Origin: Clostridium sartagoforme
Lineage (GTDB): Bacteria > Bacillota > Clostridia > Clostridiales > Clostridiaceae
Direction: 5' to 3'
Length of the DNA: 64,000 bases
Assembly: GCF_004794105.1 (NCBI RefSeq)
Contig: NZ_SRYR01000011.1
Span: forward strand, 1 to 64,000
The position numbers were made by a program, and so were the translations under genes. The notes beneath the pieces were generated by a model. It was given only the letters and a program-made list of their open reading frames with translations, was not told the DNA's origin and did not search any database. Shown here one piece after another: positions 47,340 to 56,737 of the stretch (position 1 is its first letter; each line of letters opens with the position of its first letter).

Positions 47340-48398
47340 ATGAAGGATGAATTTTCAAAAATTTTCAAAGTATCAGTGGTATTTATAGGTACCATAGTAG
47401 GAGCTGGACTTGCATCTGGGCAGGAAATAAAAGAATTCTTTACTTCTTATGGAGTAATTAGTTTTTTAGGAATAATAGCCTGTGGATTTTTTTATATATT
47501 ACTTGGCTCAATTGTCTCTAAAATCAGTATTAAACATAACTTAACTTCCTATGGAGAAGTAATAAGGGTAGTTAGCCCAAATATCCTAGGGAAAATAACT
47601 GGTGTTATCACCACTCTTTATTTAATTTCTAGTGCATCTATTATCCTTGCTGGAAGTGGTGCCTTAATCAATCAATTTTTCGGAATACCTAAAATAGTAG
47701 GTTCATTAATAATGGTAGTAATAGCTTTATTCTTTTTATTAAGAGGCACTAATGGATTAATTGAGGTTAATTCCTTTATAGTTCCTACTTTAATAGCTAC
47801 GATATCCATTATTACTATACTATATTTTATGTTCTGTAAGGATCTTATAAGCCTTGAACACTTATTTAGCTTTAAAGCTCAAAAGAAAGGAATAGCAATT
47901 TCTACCCTGCTTTATGCTGGCTATAATACTCTGTGTAGCCTTGGAGTATTAGTCCCTTTAAGCACTGAAATTAGGAAACCTAAAACTATGTTTTATGGAG
48001 TTACATTAGGCGCCATAGGCTTAGTTTTATTGAGCATAGCTATAAACTTCTTACTTATGATTAATCAACCTTATATAGATAAGTATGAAATACCTCTTTT
48101 ATTTGTGGCACAGCCTTTTGGCAATATAATTCAAGCATTATTACTAGTAGTTATACTACTAGAAATGTTCTCTACAGAAGTTTCTGATGTATATTCTATT
48201 AGTAAAACTTTAGATGATACCTTTAAATTAGACTTTAAAAAAGCTATATTTATTGTTATTTTTATAGCTCTTCCTATTTCAGTAATAGGTTTTTCTAAAC
48301 TTATAGGAGTACTTTACCCTATGTTTGGCGTATTAAGTCTAGTATTTATAAGTCAAACTATATATTATTATTTTAAACATAGAAAAGAGTTAATTTAG
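47340..48398 (+). CDS. YkvI-family membrane transporter (APC-like)
   Basis: A 352-residue protein with about ten membrane helices. The first helix VSVVFIGTIVGAGLASGQEI carries the GxGxASGQE motif of the APC superfamily in the form typical of YkvI proteins (COG3949), related to branched-chain amino acid and Na+-symporter families. No enzyme gene is nearby to suggest a substrate. GGGGGAT precedes the ATG; a bidirectional terminator follows. Confidence 0.85.
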   Translation: MKDEFSKIFKVSVVFIGTIVGAGLASGQEIKEFFTSYGVISFLGIIACGFFYILLGSIVSKISIKHNLTSYGEVIRVVSPNILGKITGVITTLYLISSASIILAGSGALINQFFGIPKIVGSLIMVVIALFFLLRGTNGLIEVNSFIVPTLIATISIITILYFMFCKDLISLEHLFSFKAQKKGIAISTLLYAGYNTLCSLGVLVPLSTEIRKPKTMFYGVTLGAIGLVLLSIAINFLLMINQPYIDKYEIPLLFVAQPFGNIIQALLLVVILLEMFSTEVSDVYSISKTLDDTFKLDFKKAIFIVIFIALPISVIGFSKLIGVLYPMFGVLSLVFISQTIYYYFKHRKELI

Positions 48399-48404
48399 TT
48401 CATA

Positions 48405-48452
48405 AAAATACACCCTAGGTTACCAATCCTTCGGTTTCCTAAGGTGTATTTT
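48405..48452. terminator. Bidirectional terminator between ykvI-like and chemoreceptor genes
   Basis: Stem AAAATACACC / GGTGTATTTT (48405-48414 with 48443-48452), plus further inner pairing (CCTAGG.. CCTAAGG). It is flanked by T-rich sequence on both strands and sits between convergent genes. Confidence 0.85.
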
Positions 48453-48466
48453 ATTATTTTTTATAA

Positions 48467-50239
48467 TTAATCCACATCTGTTACAAAGTTTTCCCCAACA
48501 TCTCTTACTTTTCCTAGAGTTATCAACATTTCTTGAATACTTTTTGTAAACTCTTCAACATTTTGATTTACTAGTTGTGATGATGCAGCATTTTCTGCAG
48601 CTATAGCAGCTAATAAATCTATGTTTTTACTCATATCTGATACTGAAGTAACTTCTTTATTTAACTTATTTATAGCTTCATTAGTTTCATTTGAAACTAT
48701 CTTTATTAGATCATTTGCTTCTGAGCTTACTGTTCTAACCTTCTCTAGATTAGAAGCTTCTACTTCTAAGAATGTATATTGATTTTCAATACTAGATACT
48801 AGTGTATTTATCTCATTTGCAAAATAAGATAAATTATCATTTATATCTTTTACTGCTTGTTGCGATTGCTCTGCAAGCTTTCTTACTTCTTCAGCTACTA
48901 CTGCAAAACCTCTTCCTTGTTCTCCTGCCCTAGCTGCTTCAATTGATGCATTTAAAGCTAAAAGATTCGTTTGATCTGAAATCCCAGAAACTAATGAAAC
49001 GATATTAGTTATATCATCAGCTTTTCTTTGTAAGCTTTGTCCTCTTTCCTTAACGTTCATAAACGAACTTAAGGTTTCTCTAATAGCTTCATTAGACTTG
49101 TCTACATTTAAGTAACTTTCTTTTATCTTATCAACAGACTTATCTAGTATATTTTTATTTTTATCCTGAAGTACAACTAAATCCTTTAAAGCTTCTATAT
49201 TTTCATTAGTTTGATTAACAAGCTCTTCTGTGCTTACTTCTTGTCTCTCTGCTAATTCTAGTACTTGTTCTGAAGAAGTTGAAATTTCTTGTGTTGCTTT
49301 CTTCATATTTTCAGTCGTTTTATACATAGATTGAGTAAATACACTTAACTCATTTAAAGTTAAGTTAGCTGATGTTAAATCTTCACTAATACTATTTTTT
49401 AATTTAGATATTCCTGCATATATCCTTTCTAGTTTATCATTAGTAGATATACTAGTGTCTATAGCCTCAAAATTATTATTTTCTATGTTTTCAATAATAT
49501 CATTTAACGGTTTAACTACTATATTACTAATAAAACCAGATATTAATCCAGCTACTCCCCCCATTAATACACCTTTAAGTAATCCTACCATCGGTAATCC
49601 TATTAAAGTAATTACTATAAATATTGGAACTCCAATCTTTAATTCTAAACTCTTAAAACCAAAGTTAGATAACGTTCTACTGATAAGATACTTTTTATTT
49701 AAATGAATATTCTTCTCGAATTCTATATATACTGTAAGTTTTCCTTTATCTCTACCTACTTCTTCAATCTTTACTTTTTCACCGAAGAACTTAACACTTC
49801 CCCCTAGCAACCCTAAGAAGTAGTCAAAAAGTTCTCTATCTGATCTATAAGTAAGGTTAATTCCCTTTTCTGATATTTGTTTAATTTCCATTATCGGTGG
49901 CTTAGCACCTCTTATTTTCTTCATTATTATGGCATGAACAAAATTAAGAGAATTTAAAAATCTATAAAGGTCCACCCTTTTAAAGAAAACTGGATAATCT
50001 TCTGCGAATTTATTTAAATTATTTTCTCCAATGATTCTCCAAAGTTCATTTATAGGCGTTCCTACATTATTAGCAATCACTCCTATAAACTTAAATATCT
50101 TTTCATCCTCTACGTCATCTAAAGGACTAAAAACTATATCTTCCGGCCAATTAACTGCTTTTAAAGATTTTCTAATTTGATCATTTCCATATAAATCCCT
50201 ACATGTCCTAATCCATGTAGATACTACCGTCCCCTTCAT
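48467..50239 (-). CDS. H-NOX (heme gas-sensor) methyl-accepting chemotaxis protein
   Basis: The start is the ATG at 50239 (GGGAGGGAAAC upstream), giving 590 residues. Residues 1-185 are an H-NOX heme domain whose numbering matches the Thermoanaerobacter protein: proximal His102, Pro115, the heme-propionate set Tyr131/Ser133/Arg135 (YRSDR), and the distal-pocket trio Trp9, Asn74 and Tyr140 that hydrogen-bonds O2 in that protein. One or two membrane segments (about 210-250), a HAMP-like linker, and an MCP signalling domain with the hairpin tip [20 protein letters not shown] follow. Role: aerotaxis or NO-directed behaviour in an anaerobe, via CheA/CheW. Confidence 0.94.
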   Translation of the reverse strand: MKGTVVSTWIRTCRDLYGNDQIRKSLKAVNWPEDIVFSPLDDVEDEKIFKFIGVIANNVGTPINELWRIIGENNLNKFAEDYPVFFKRVDLYRFLNSLNFVHAIIMKKIRGAKPPIMEIKQISEKGINLTYRSDRELFDYFLGLLGGSVKFFGEKVKIEEVGRDKGKLTVYIEFEKNIHLNKKYLISRTLSNFGFKSLELKIGVPIFIVITLIGLPMVGLLKGVLMGGVAGLISGFISNIVVKPLNDIIENIENNNFEAIDTSISTNDKLERIYAGISKLKNSISEDLTSANLTLNELSVFTQSMYKTTENMKKATQEISTSSEQVLELAERQEVSTEELVNQTNENIEALKDLVVLQDKNKNILDKSVDKIKESYLNVDKSNEAIRETLSSFMNVKERGQSLQRKADDITNIVSLVSGISDQTNLLALNASIEAARAGEQGRGFAVVAEEVRKLAEQSQQAVKDINDNLSYFANEINTLVSSIENQYTFLEVEASNLEKVRTVSSEANDLIKIVSNETNEAINKLNKEVTSVSDMSKNIDLLAAIAAENAASSQLVNQNVEEFTKSIQEMLITLGKVRDVGENFVTDVD

Positions 50240-50358
50240 TGTTTCCCTCCCGCATATTATAACTAATGTAATATAGACATTATAACCTATTAACGACAAA
50301 AATAGTGTAATACACTTATTATATACTTATTATCGACAAAAAAATAGATTTATAGAAA

Positions 50359-50397
50359 AAAATAGATGAATTGGAAAACTTCCAATTCATCTATTTT
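50359..50397 (-). terminator. Terminator overlapping the sleC stop codon
   Basis: A 17-bp perfect stem (50359-50375 with 50381-50397) with a 5-base loop, then T residues on the minus strand. The first base pairs lie within the TAA stop of sleC (50396-50398). Confidence 0.88.
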
Positions 50398-51814
50398 ATA
50401 TAAAATCATCAAAATAATTAAATTTAGGAATTTTATTACTATCATATCCATCAAAAGCTGTTGGTGGTATAAATATTCTCTCTACAGAATTTATTCCTCC
50501 TCTATAACCACCTCTTAATTCTGCTATTCTAGTAACCCCTACATAAATATCAGATATCTTGTACCATGTAGCATAATCTACTATTCCTGTCTTTGGTAAG
50601 TTAAATACTCCTTGGAAAACACTAACTGCTTCTGCAGTTCTAGGTCCAAATACTCCATCTTGAGCTACTTTAGGAATCAATGGATAGTTTTGTGCTATCC
50701 TATTTAGATATTCTTGAATTGATCTTACTTCATTTCCTGATGAACCAACAGTCAAATCATATCCTGGGAAAGATTTTGGTATCCCTTTAACTTGTTCTGC
50801 TGTTACTAACTCGATGTCATTGCCATAAAAACTGGTTAATATATCAAATGGAGCCTTTCCTTGGTCCCCTAGGTACTTACTTCCCCATTGGGTCATCCAT
50901 CCTGGGCAAGTTACATTTTTACCATCACAATATTGTGTAAGAAGTGGCTGCTTTTTCCCTATTCTTCTTATATAAGTAGAAAATATATCATCTACTACAG
51001 CACTAATACTTTCAAATATGTTTCTTCCATAAGTAAATGCATGATCATATGCAGTTGAAGTAGTAATATCAAAGTTCTTTCCTTTTCCTCTATACCATTC
51101 AGTATATATTCTATTTAATGTAAAGGAAATGATAGCATAGATATTTGCCCTAATAGTATTATCCGACCAAGTTGAATAAATCTCACATGATGCAACATTC
51201 TTTATATAATCTTTATAAAGAACATTATAATTTGGAGCTGATGTATTATTAGGTCCCCCAGCATGAACCACTATAAATTCTGGAATAACCGGCTTTGGTA
51301 AAACTACTCCACTAGTTGGTGGTGGAAGTGGCTTATCAACTTCTTCTGGAATCTTTGCTGGATAATTACCATTTAAAGTATTTGGCCCAATATTTATAAC
51401 TTCATTAATATTTCCACCTTGGAAACTAGGTGGTGCATTTGCAGTATTAGGGGGAGTTTCTATCGTTTCCATCCTAGTTAAAATCCCAGAACTCTCTATG
51501 AGGTTACATTGCTGAATTGATAATTCTCCAGGGAATATCTGACATCTATTTATTAAAATACTCTGGAAACCATCTCTTTCAACTAAGATGTCATACATGC
51601 TATAAGGAACTTGCCCTGTTGGTTGTTGAGAATATGATAATGGTGGTGCATCTAATTCTACTATTTCAGATTCTCCCATAGAATTAGTAGATAATGAAAT
51701 TGTTTGAGAAACTGCTCCTTCGGCAGATGGTCTTATAGTTATTTTAGAATTATCTACAGGTATATAACTATCGCCTAAAAAACACTGTATCTTTAAACTT
51801 CCCTTTTCAGCCAT
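50396..51814 (-). CDS. sleC: Spore cortex-lytic enzyme SleC
   Basis: A 472-residue pre-pro-enzyme. Residues about 1-150 are the N-terminal pre/pro region (CFLGDSYIPVDNSKITIRPS...). A proline-rich link leads to the catalytic SpoIID-like domain (about 180-340) with NVASCEIYSTW, whose Glu211 is the likely catalytic acid. A peptidoglycan-binding domain (356-421: LTVGSSGNEVRSIQEYLN, DGVFGPRTAEAVSVFQ) follows. In Clostridium the inactive pro-form in the spore is cleaved by Csp proteases on germination, then degrades cortex peptidoglycan. The fused csp gene lies just upstream, so this is the classic activator-substrate pair. Confidence 0.94.
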   Translation of the reverse strand: MAEKGSLKIQCFLGDSYIPVDNSKITIRPSAEGAVSQTISLSTNSMGESEIVELDAPPLSYSQQPTGQVPYSMYDILVERDGFQSILINRCQIFPGELSIQQCNLIESSGILTRMETIETPPNTANAPPSFQGGNINEVINIGPNTLNGNYPAKIPEEVDKPLPPPTSGVVLPKPVIPEFIVVHAGGPNNTSAPNYNVLYKDYIKNVASCEIYSTWSDNTIRANIYAIISFTLNRIYTEWYRGKGKNFDITTSTAYDHAFTYGRNIFESISAVVDDIFSTYIRRIGKKQPLLTQYCDGKNVTCPGWMTQWGSKYLGDQGKAPFDILTSFYGNDIELVTAEQVKGIPKSFPGYDLTVGSSGNEVRSIQEYLNRIAQNYPLIPKVAQDGVFGPRTAEAVSVFQGVFNLPKTGIVDYATWYKISDIYVGVTRIAELRGGYRGGINSVERIFIPPTAFDGYDSNKIPKFNYFDDFI

Positions 51815-51884
51815 ATATTTCTCCTTTAATTATTTTCCTATATCCAATATATGCCTCTTATAATAATTTTGTTCAGATTTATTA

Positions 51885-51980
51885 ATATATATGTTTCAAC
51901 AAACAATATATATTTGCAGTCTTATAGAGTTCTAAGTGAAAAATACCTTTAAAGTAAACTACATCAATTGAAAGCATCGA
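51885..51980. repeat. Dispersed ~100-bp repeat, family 1, copy C
   Basis: In reverse complement it starts GATGCTTTCAATTGATGTAG and ends GTTGAAACATATATATT, matching copies A and B across most of its length. It lies in the csp-sleC intergenic region and directly adjoins the family 2 copy at 51987-52083. Confidence 0.6.
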
Positions 51981-51986
51981 CCTTTT

Positions 51987-52083
51987 AATTTTTATATAAG
52001 TTGTCAAGCTAATTCAATTTCTTAAAGTTTTAACATGAAATATAAATTAATAAAGTGTAAAAACTTTATTACAACTTATATAT
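51987..52083. repeat. Dispersed ~95-bp repeat, family 2, copy 2
   Basis: Begins TAATTTTTATATAAGTTG and ends ACAACTTATATAT, so its ends are inverted copies (ATATAAGTTG / CAACTTATAT). Similar throughout to the copy at 32131-32228. It ends three bases before the csp stop codon. Confidence 0.6.
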
Positions 52084-52085
52084 CT

Positions 52086-55000
52086 TTACATGCCTTTCGG
52101 TTTACTAATAAATAATTCTCCTACTTTATATTCTTCATTAAATCTTGTCTGAGTAACTCCCCCAGATAAGTTTTCCCTAATAGCATCAAATACACCCTTC
52201 ATATTTAACATTCCATATCCCCACTGCTCATTAGGATATATATCTCCTGCTCTCATAGTTGCTCCTCTTATAAGATAAGTTCTCATCTCTGTTGAGTATA
52301 ACCTTGGATAATTCCCATCAACTATTCCCCATTGAAGAATAAGAGCGCAACATCCAGCAGTTACTGCTGTTGAAACTGATGAACCACTTATAGTTTTTGT
52401 TGTGCCTCCTGGCGTAGTTACTGTGGCGTTTATTCCTCCTGCAGCAATATCCGGTTTTATCCTCCCATCTCTAGTAAATCCTCTTCCGGATTGACCTACT
52501 GTTCCATTATTAACTTGATTGTAAAATGATGGGATTATTGCAGTTCTTGCGGTGCTTGGTACTGTTAATGTTACATACTGGCTAGGACTTAAGAACTTAG
52601 TATCTTGATCTAGTAAACTTCTTTGTGGTAGCCAACTCCAATATCTTCCGTCTACTATATAGTCACCATAAAGCCTAAATTGCCATATCCCTTCCTTTAG
52701 TCCTCTTGCCTCTATGCTAATTACTTCATCTCCAGTAACTAAATCAGGATAAAAATAAGCAATTCTCATCCTTGTTCCTTCATATATAAAGTTTATATTT
52801 TCTACTTTATTTAATCTTACAGGAATTTTATCAACTACTTCTCCTGATGGGGAAACAACACCAATAGAAACCTTATCTGGTTGTTGTATATATATTTGAA
52901 AGTTTAAATCTTTCTGACCCTTTCCTATTCTAACTTCTATATTTTTTATCTCTCCAGGCTTTTCGAACCTTCCTTCTGTATGGGTATCTGTATCCCCCTC
53001 ATTTCCAGTACCCGTTACTGATATTAACCCTACCCTTGTACTTGTAGAGTCTAAAGTTACTTCTATGCTATTTGTACCATCATGAGCTCCAATATTACTT
53101 CCCAATGGTACACAAATTACCATTGGCCTATTTAGTTCAGATGCCATTCTAGCTAAATATCTTATTGCAAAATAAAGCTCTACAGTTGTATATCTTCCAG
53201 TACCTGGAGTGCTTACCCCAGCAAAATCTAACATTACTTGAGGTGCTTGCTTTAATTTTACAACTACAAAATCACAATCTGGGGCTGCTCCTATTACTTC
53301 TGGATTAATACCCCTAGCCCCAGCTATACTTGCAACTGATGTTCCATGCCCAACTTCATCTTTGCTATTTACTATGGCATATGGATCTTCTCCCCTTTTA
53401 GATGCTTGTATGGCTTCATTAATTTGGGTTTCATTATACTCTACTCCTAACTTCACTCCAAATACTTCCTTGTTACCTTCTATACTCTGATCCCATATTC
53501 TTAAAATCCTAGTTGTTTCATCTTCCCTCATAAATTCCTTATTTAAATAATCTATACCTGTATCAACTATTCCAACTACAACTCCTCTTCCATTTAACTG
53601 AAGTAAGGGATTATTATGAAAAAGAGTAGCTCCACTAGCCTCAACAGGTGTAATTTGCTCTAAAGTATAAATTACAGGTATTTCTATTGATGTAATATCT
53701 CTAACATAGGGTTCTATTTCCAATACTTTATTGAAAGGTATCATTACAATAGCAAAGTTATTATCAATTACAGTCACAGATGCTCCCGGTATATTATTAA
53801 TTTTAAGTAAATCCTCTAGTGATGTATATTCTACAAAAAAACCAACAACTTCATTATATTTGTCTATATCTCTAATTAAACTTGTCTGAAAATATCGATA
53901 TAGGCTGCTTCTCCCCTTAACTGATGAAGCCTCTGGTTGATTTTCTACTCTGTTTTGATTATTATTATTCAAATTACTATCCTCCCTTCTTGGAGTGACT
54001 ATTCCTATATTTTTAATTATATTTTCTATAGCTGAACTTAAGCATACCTCCCCATACCCCCAGCTTGGATCTGGATAAAATATATCTGTTCTAGACCTCC
54101 TAGCTCCTATTACTAAATAATACTTTAGACGTTGCCCATATAAATATGGATCATTATTCATTAATATTCCCCACTCCATCATTAAAGCAGCTATTCCTGA
54201 TACATGTGGAGTTGCCATAGATGTACCACTTTTAGTATCAAAACTTCTATTAGGTGCAACAGATGTTATATTTTCTCCTGGTGCTACTAAATCTGGTCTT
54301 ATAGGCTGATATACTGTTGGCCTTCCTCTTCCACTAAAAGATGAAATTGTGTTAGTTAGATAATTATAGCTTCCAACTGCAATAATATTAGTTACTGTTG
54401 CAGGAATTCCTAAAGTATTTAATACTGTTGGCTGTAAGAATTTTGTTCTAATATTTAAACCTTCAGAGATAGGTAGCCACATATCAAAATTTCCACTATA
54501 CTGATTTACTAAACTTATATCTATCTCCCATTGACCAAAAGATATATATTGCATATTAGTATTTATGGCTATTGTTATTTCTCCAATAATATCAAAAGGT
54601 TTTGGACCTGTATAAAAGACCTGATATATATCAGTTCCTATAAGTCCTTGGGAATATCCCTCTCTAATAGGTATATCTCCGCTGGTTGCTCCTGTAGGAC
54701 TTATAATTCTAATTGATATTTCTGATAAAACTGGTTTATATAAATTAAGTACAAGATACCTTTCATCTTCTGCCACATTTATTGATATCCTATTTGTTCT
54801 ATCTAATTGTCCTCCCACATGATGCGCTGCGTCCCCTTCATTCCCAGCTGCTATTACTATAGTTACTCTCTCTAAAATAGATGTAGTAGAAATATATTGT
54901 TCTAGTAGACTAGTTCCATTATGAGCTCCATCATTTGTACTTAAACTAATATTGATTACTAAAGGCTTATCTAGTTCCTTTCCAGCATCTATTAGAAACT

Positions 55001-55724
55001 TTATTCCTCTCATAATATTCGTGCTGAGGGCGAATCTGCCTCTTGTACACTTAACCATAGCAATAGAACTCCTAGGAGCTACTCCATAATACTCTGCATT
55101 AATTCTTCCTCCTGCACATGCAATACCTGCTACATGAGTTCCATGTTCATTAGTATCAATTGAAGGTACAACTGAATATGGATCAGTATTTTGAAGAGCT
55201 AAATTAATGGTTTCCCTATTATAAATCTTCCCACCAGCATTTAAATCATATATATAATCTATCCTTGTAGTTCCATCATCATTTCTAAAAGCTGGATGTG
55301 TAAAATCAATACCTGAATCTATAAAACCTATTAATATCCCATCTCCTTGGATATTATAAGTATCTCTAGCTACTGGTACACAAGATGCCCTATTACTTTG
55401 AGAATCTGTAGTGTAAAGTTCTTTTGGCAACTCTATATATTGAATATATTTACTATTTGCAAGGGCTACTAGATTTTCAATAGGTATTGTTATAATGCTA
55501 TATCCAAAACCTAAATCTTCATATTTCCCATTTAGTCCTTCTACTAATGACTTAACATTAACAGGATTATCCCCAGATAAAGCTATCACCTCAATAGTAT
55601 TCCCATCTATAGATGTCAGCCCAAAGTTTACTCCTAACTTCCCTAATAAACTCTTTGGAGTATTTTGTATAATCCCAAGAGAGGAATTTATCTTGCTTGA
55701 ATTTGTATTTTCTATATTAATCAC
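52086..55724 (-). CDS. cspBA: Tandem Csp germination protease (two subtilase domains, CspBA-like)
   Basis: A 1212-residue fusion of two subtilisin-like proteases. Domain 1 has Asp136 (FIDSGID), His194 (NEHGTHVAG), Asn295 (AAGNEG) and Ser502 (SGTSMATPH). Domain 2 has Asp721 (IVDTGID), His793 (VGHGTSVAS), Asn908 (GTGNEG) and Ser1116 (SGSSVSTAV). Each has an N-terminal prodomain and a Csp-type jellyroll insert. The two are joined by an Asn-rich linker (about 580-600). Csp proteases mature pro-SleC, encoded just downstream. In C. difficile the second half of CspBA lacks catalytic residues; here both triads look complete. Start: no ATG; GTG at 55724 overlaps the ribosome site GAGGTGAT, so ATT or ATA initiation is possible. 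No separate CspC is present in the window. Confidence 0.92.
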   Translation of the reverse strand: MINIENTNSSKINSSLGIIQNTPKSLLGKLGVNFGLTSIDGNTIEVIALSGDNPVNVKSLVEGLNGKYEDLGFGYSIITIPIENLVALANSKYIQYIELPKELYTTDSQSNRASCVPVARDTYNIQGDGILIGFIDSGIDFTHPAFRNDDGTTRIDYIYDLNAGGKIYNRETINLALQNTDPYSVVPSIDTNEHGTHVAGIACAGGRINAEYYGVAPRSSIAMVKCTRGRFALSTNIMRGIKFLIDAGKELDKPLVINISLSTNDGAHNGTSLLEQYISTTSILERVTIVIAAGNEGDAAHHVGGQLDRTNRISINVAEDERYLVLNLYKPVLSEISIRIISPTGATSGDIPIREGYSQGLIGTDIYQVFYTGPKPFDIIGEITIAINTNMQYISFGQWEIDISLVNQYSGNFDMWLPISEGLNIRTKFLQPTVLNTLGIPATVTNIIAVGSYNYLTNTISSFSGRGRPTVYQPIRPDLVAPGENITSVAPNRSFDTKSGTSMATPHVSGIAALMMEWGILMNNDPYLYGQRLKYYLVIGARRSRTDIFYPDPSWGYGEVCLSSAIENIIKNIGIVTPRREDSNLNNNNQNRVENQPEASSVKGRSSLYRYFQTSLIRDIDKYNEVVGFFVEYTSLEDLLKINNIPGASVTVIDNNFAIVMIPFNKVLEIEPYVRDITSIEIPVIYTLEQITPVEASGATLFHNNPLLQLNGRGVVVGIVDTGIDYLNKEFMREDETTRILRIWDQSIEGNKEVFGVKLGVEYNETQINEAIQASKRGEDPYAIVNSKDEVGHGTSVASIAGARGINPEVIGAAPDCDFVVVKLKQAPQVMLDFAGVSTPGTGRYTTVELYFAIRYLARMASELNRPMVICVPLGSNIGAHDGTNSIEVTLDSTSTRVGLISVTGTGNEGDTDTHTEGRFEKPGEIKNIEVRIGKGQKDLNFQIYIQQPDKVSIGVVSPSGEVVDKIPVRLNKVENINFIYEGTRMRIAYFYPDLVTGDEVISIEARGLKEGIWQFRLYGDYIVDGRYWSWLPQRSLLDQDTKFLSPSQYVTLTVPSTARTAIIPSFYNQVNNGTVGQSGRGFTRDGRIKPDIAAGGINATVTTPGGTTKTISGSSVSTAVTAGCCALILQWGIVDGNYPRLYSTEMRTYLIRGATMRAGDIYPNEQWGYGMLNMKGVFDAIRENLSGGVTQTRFNEEYKVGELFISKPKGM

Positions 55725-55867
55725 CTCACAAAAGCCATTTATATCAATATATGAAAAGTAAGCTTATGGTGAGAAAAATATTCATTAGTTATAAAAATAA
55801 GATAGGTAATATTGATGATTAAATATAGATTTATAGTCTAGGGCTGAAATTTATCCACAATAAAAAT

Positions 55868-56025
55868 AAAGAGTACCCCTATTTATCAACAGAAGTACTC
55901 TTTACTTTATTAATTTTAAACAATTTACTTCAAAAATCATCATATCGCCCCCTAAAATAGGACTTTATACACTGATTACTAACTTATTTTAAAATTAAAG
56001 GCTGTTGACAATTTATCAACAGCCT
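55868..56025 (-). terminator. Two hairpins between the pseudo-S24 regulator and csp
   Basis: AGGCTGTTGA / TCAACAGCCT (55999-56008 with 56016-56025) with a T-rich tail ends the regulator transcript. A second stem, AAAGAGTAC / GTACTCTTT (55868-55876 with 55895-55903), lies further on, nearer the csp gene. No sporulation sigma promoter for csp could be assigned with confidence in the remaining 55725-55867. Confidence 0.75.
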
Positions 56026-56041
56026 ATTTACCTATAATATT

Positions 56042-56734
56042 TTATAGTTTTATTTCTAATCTTTCTAACTTAGCTATTACTGTTATTTCATTTAAGTTTA
56101 CAGTTTCAGTTAAAAGGCTTCCTCCATTACTAACTAATAAAGCTTTTGAATTTCCTAATAGCTTTACTTGTCTTACAGCTCTTTTTCCATTATATTCAAC
56201 TAAAAAAATTCCATTATTACTAGTTTCCTTTGATAATGAAGCAAATGCTAAATCTCCTTTTAACATTCTAAAGCCAGACATTTCATCATCTTGAACCTCT
56301 AGGTATAATACCTTATCCTGTGCAAACCCCTCTATTTTATTAGAGTGGATTGGAAGTTCCTTATAACCCTTATTATTCTTAAGTGAATAATCATAAATAG
56401 GTACATTTTTTAATACTGATGAAAATGCATTAGTCCAAACTTCTTCTTCCTTACCAAGGCTTTTTGGAGCTTTAGAAGATTTAAAGGAATTTGTTTCTTT
56501 TAAAACTTTTCTTTCCTCTTGTAGAGCCTCATCAGTTACTACCATACTAACATCATTTAAATCTGTCTTTAATAGTTTAGATACTTTTTCAATAAAATCC
56601 TCATTAGCTATTCTTCTTCCAAGTTCAACTTCATTTATAAACTTTTCAGCAACTCCAAGTTTTTTTCCTAAAGCTTTTTGACTTAAACCTTCCTTAAGTC
56701 TAGCTTCCTTTATCTTATCACCAACTCTACTCAA
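56042..56734 (-). CDS. XRE-family regulator with inactive S24-like domain
   Basis: A 230-residue protein starting at TTG (56734; AAAGGAAG upstream). Residues 1-62 are a helix-turn-helix of the XRE/Cro type (IKEARLKEGLSQKALGKKLG). Residues about 105-225 have the LexA/CI C-terminal fold, but the catalytic serine position reads DDEMSGF instead of GDSM, and the lysine region reads KRAVRQV. It should therefore not self-cleave. It begins three bases after the DUF3783 gene's stop, so the two are translated together. Probably a dimeric repressor or structural regulator; targets unknown. Confidence 0.82.
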   Translation of the reverse strand: MSRVGDKIKEARLKEGLSQKALGKKLGVAEKFINEVELGRRIANEDFIEKVSKLLKTDLNDVSMVVTDEALQEERKVLKETNSFKSSKAPKSLGKEEEVWTNAFSSVLKNVPIYDYSLKNNKGYKELPIHSNKIEGFAQDKVLYLEVQDDEMSGFRMLKGDLAFASLSKETSNNGIFLVEYNGKRAVRQVKLLGNSKALLVSNGGSLLTETVNLNEITVIAKLERLEIKL

Positions 56735-56737
56735 AGC

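Noticed and set aside
55725..55867. Sporulation sigma-E or sigma-G promoter for csp
   Set aside because: A CATATATT -10-like word exists but no -35 element lies at proper spacing, so no promoter is claimed.
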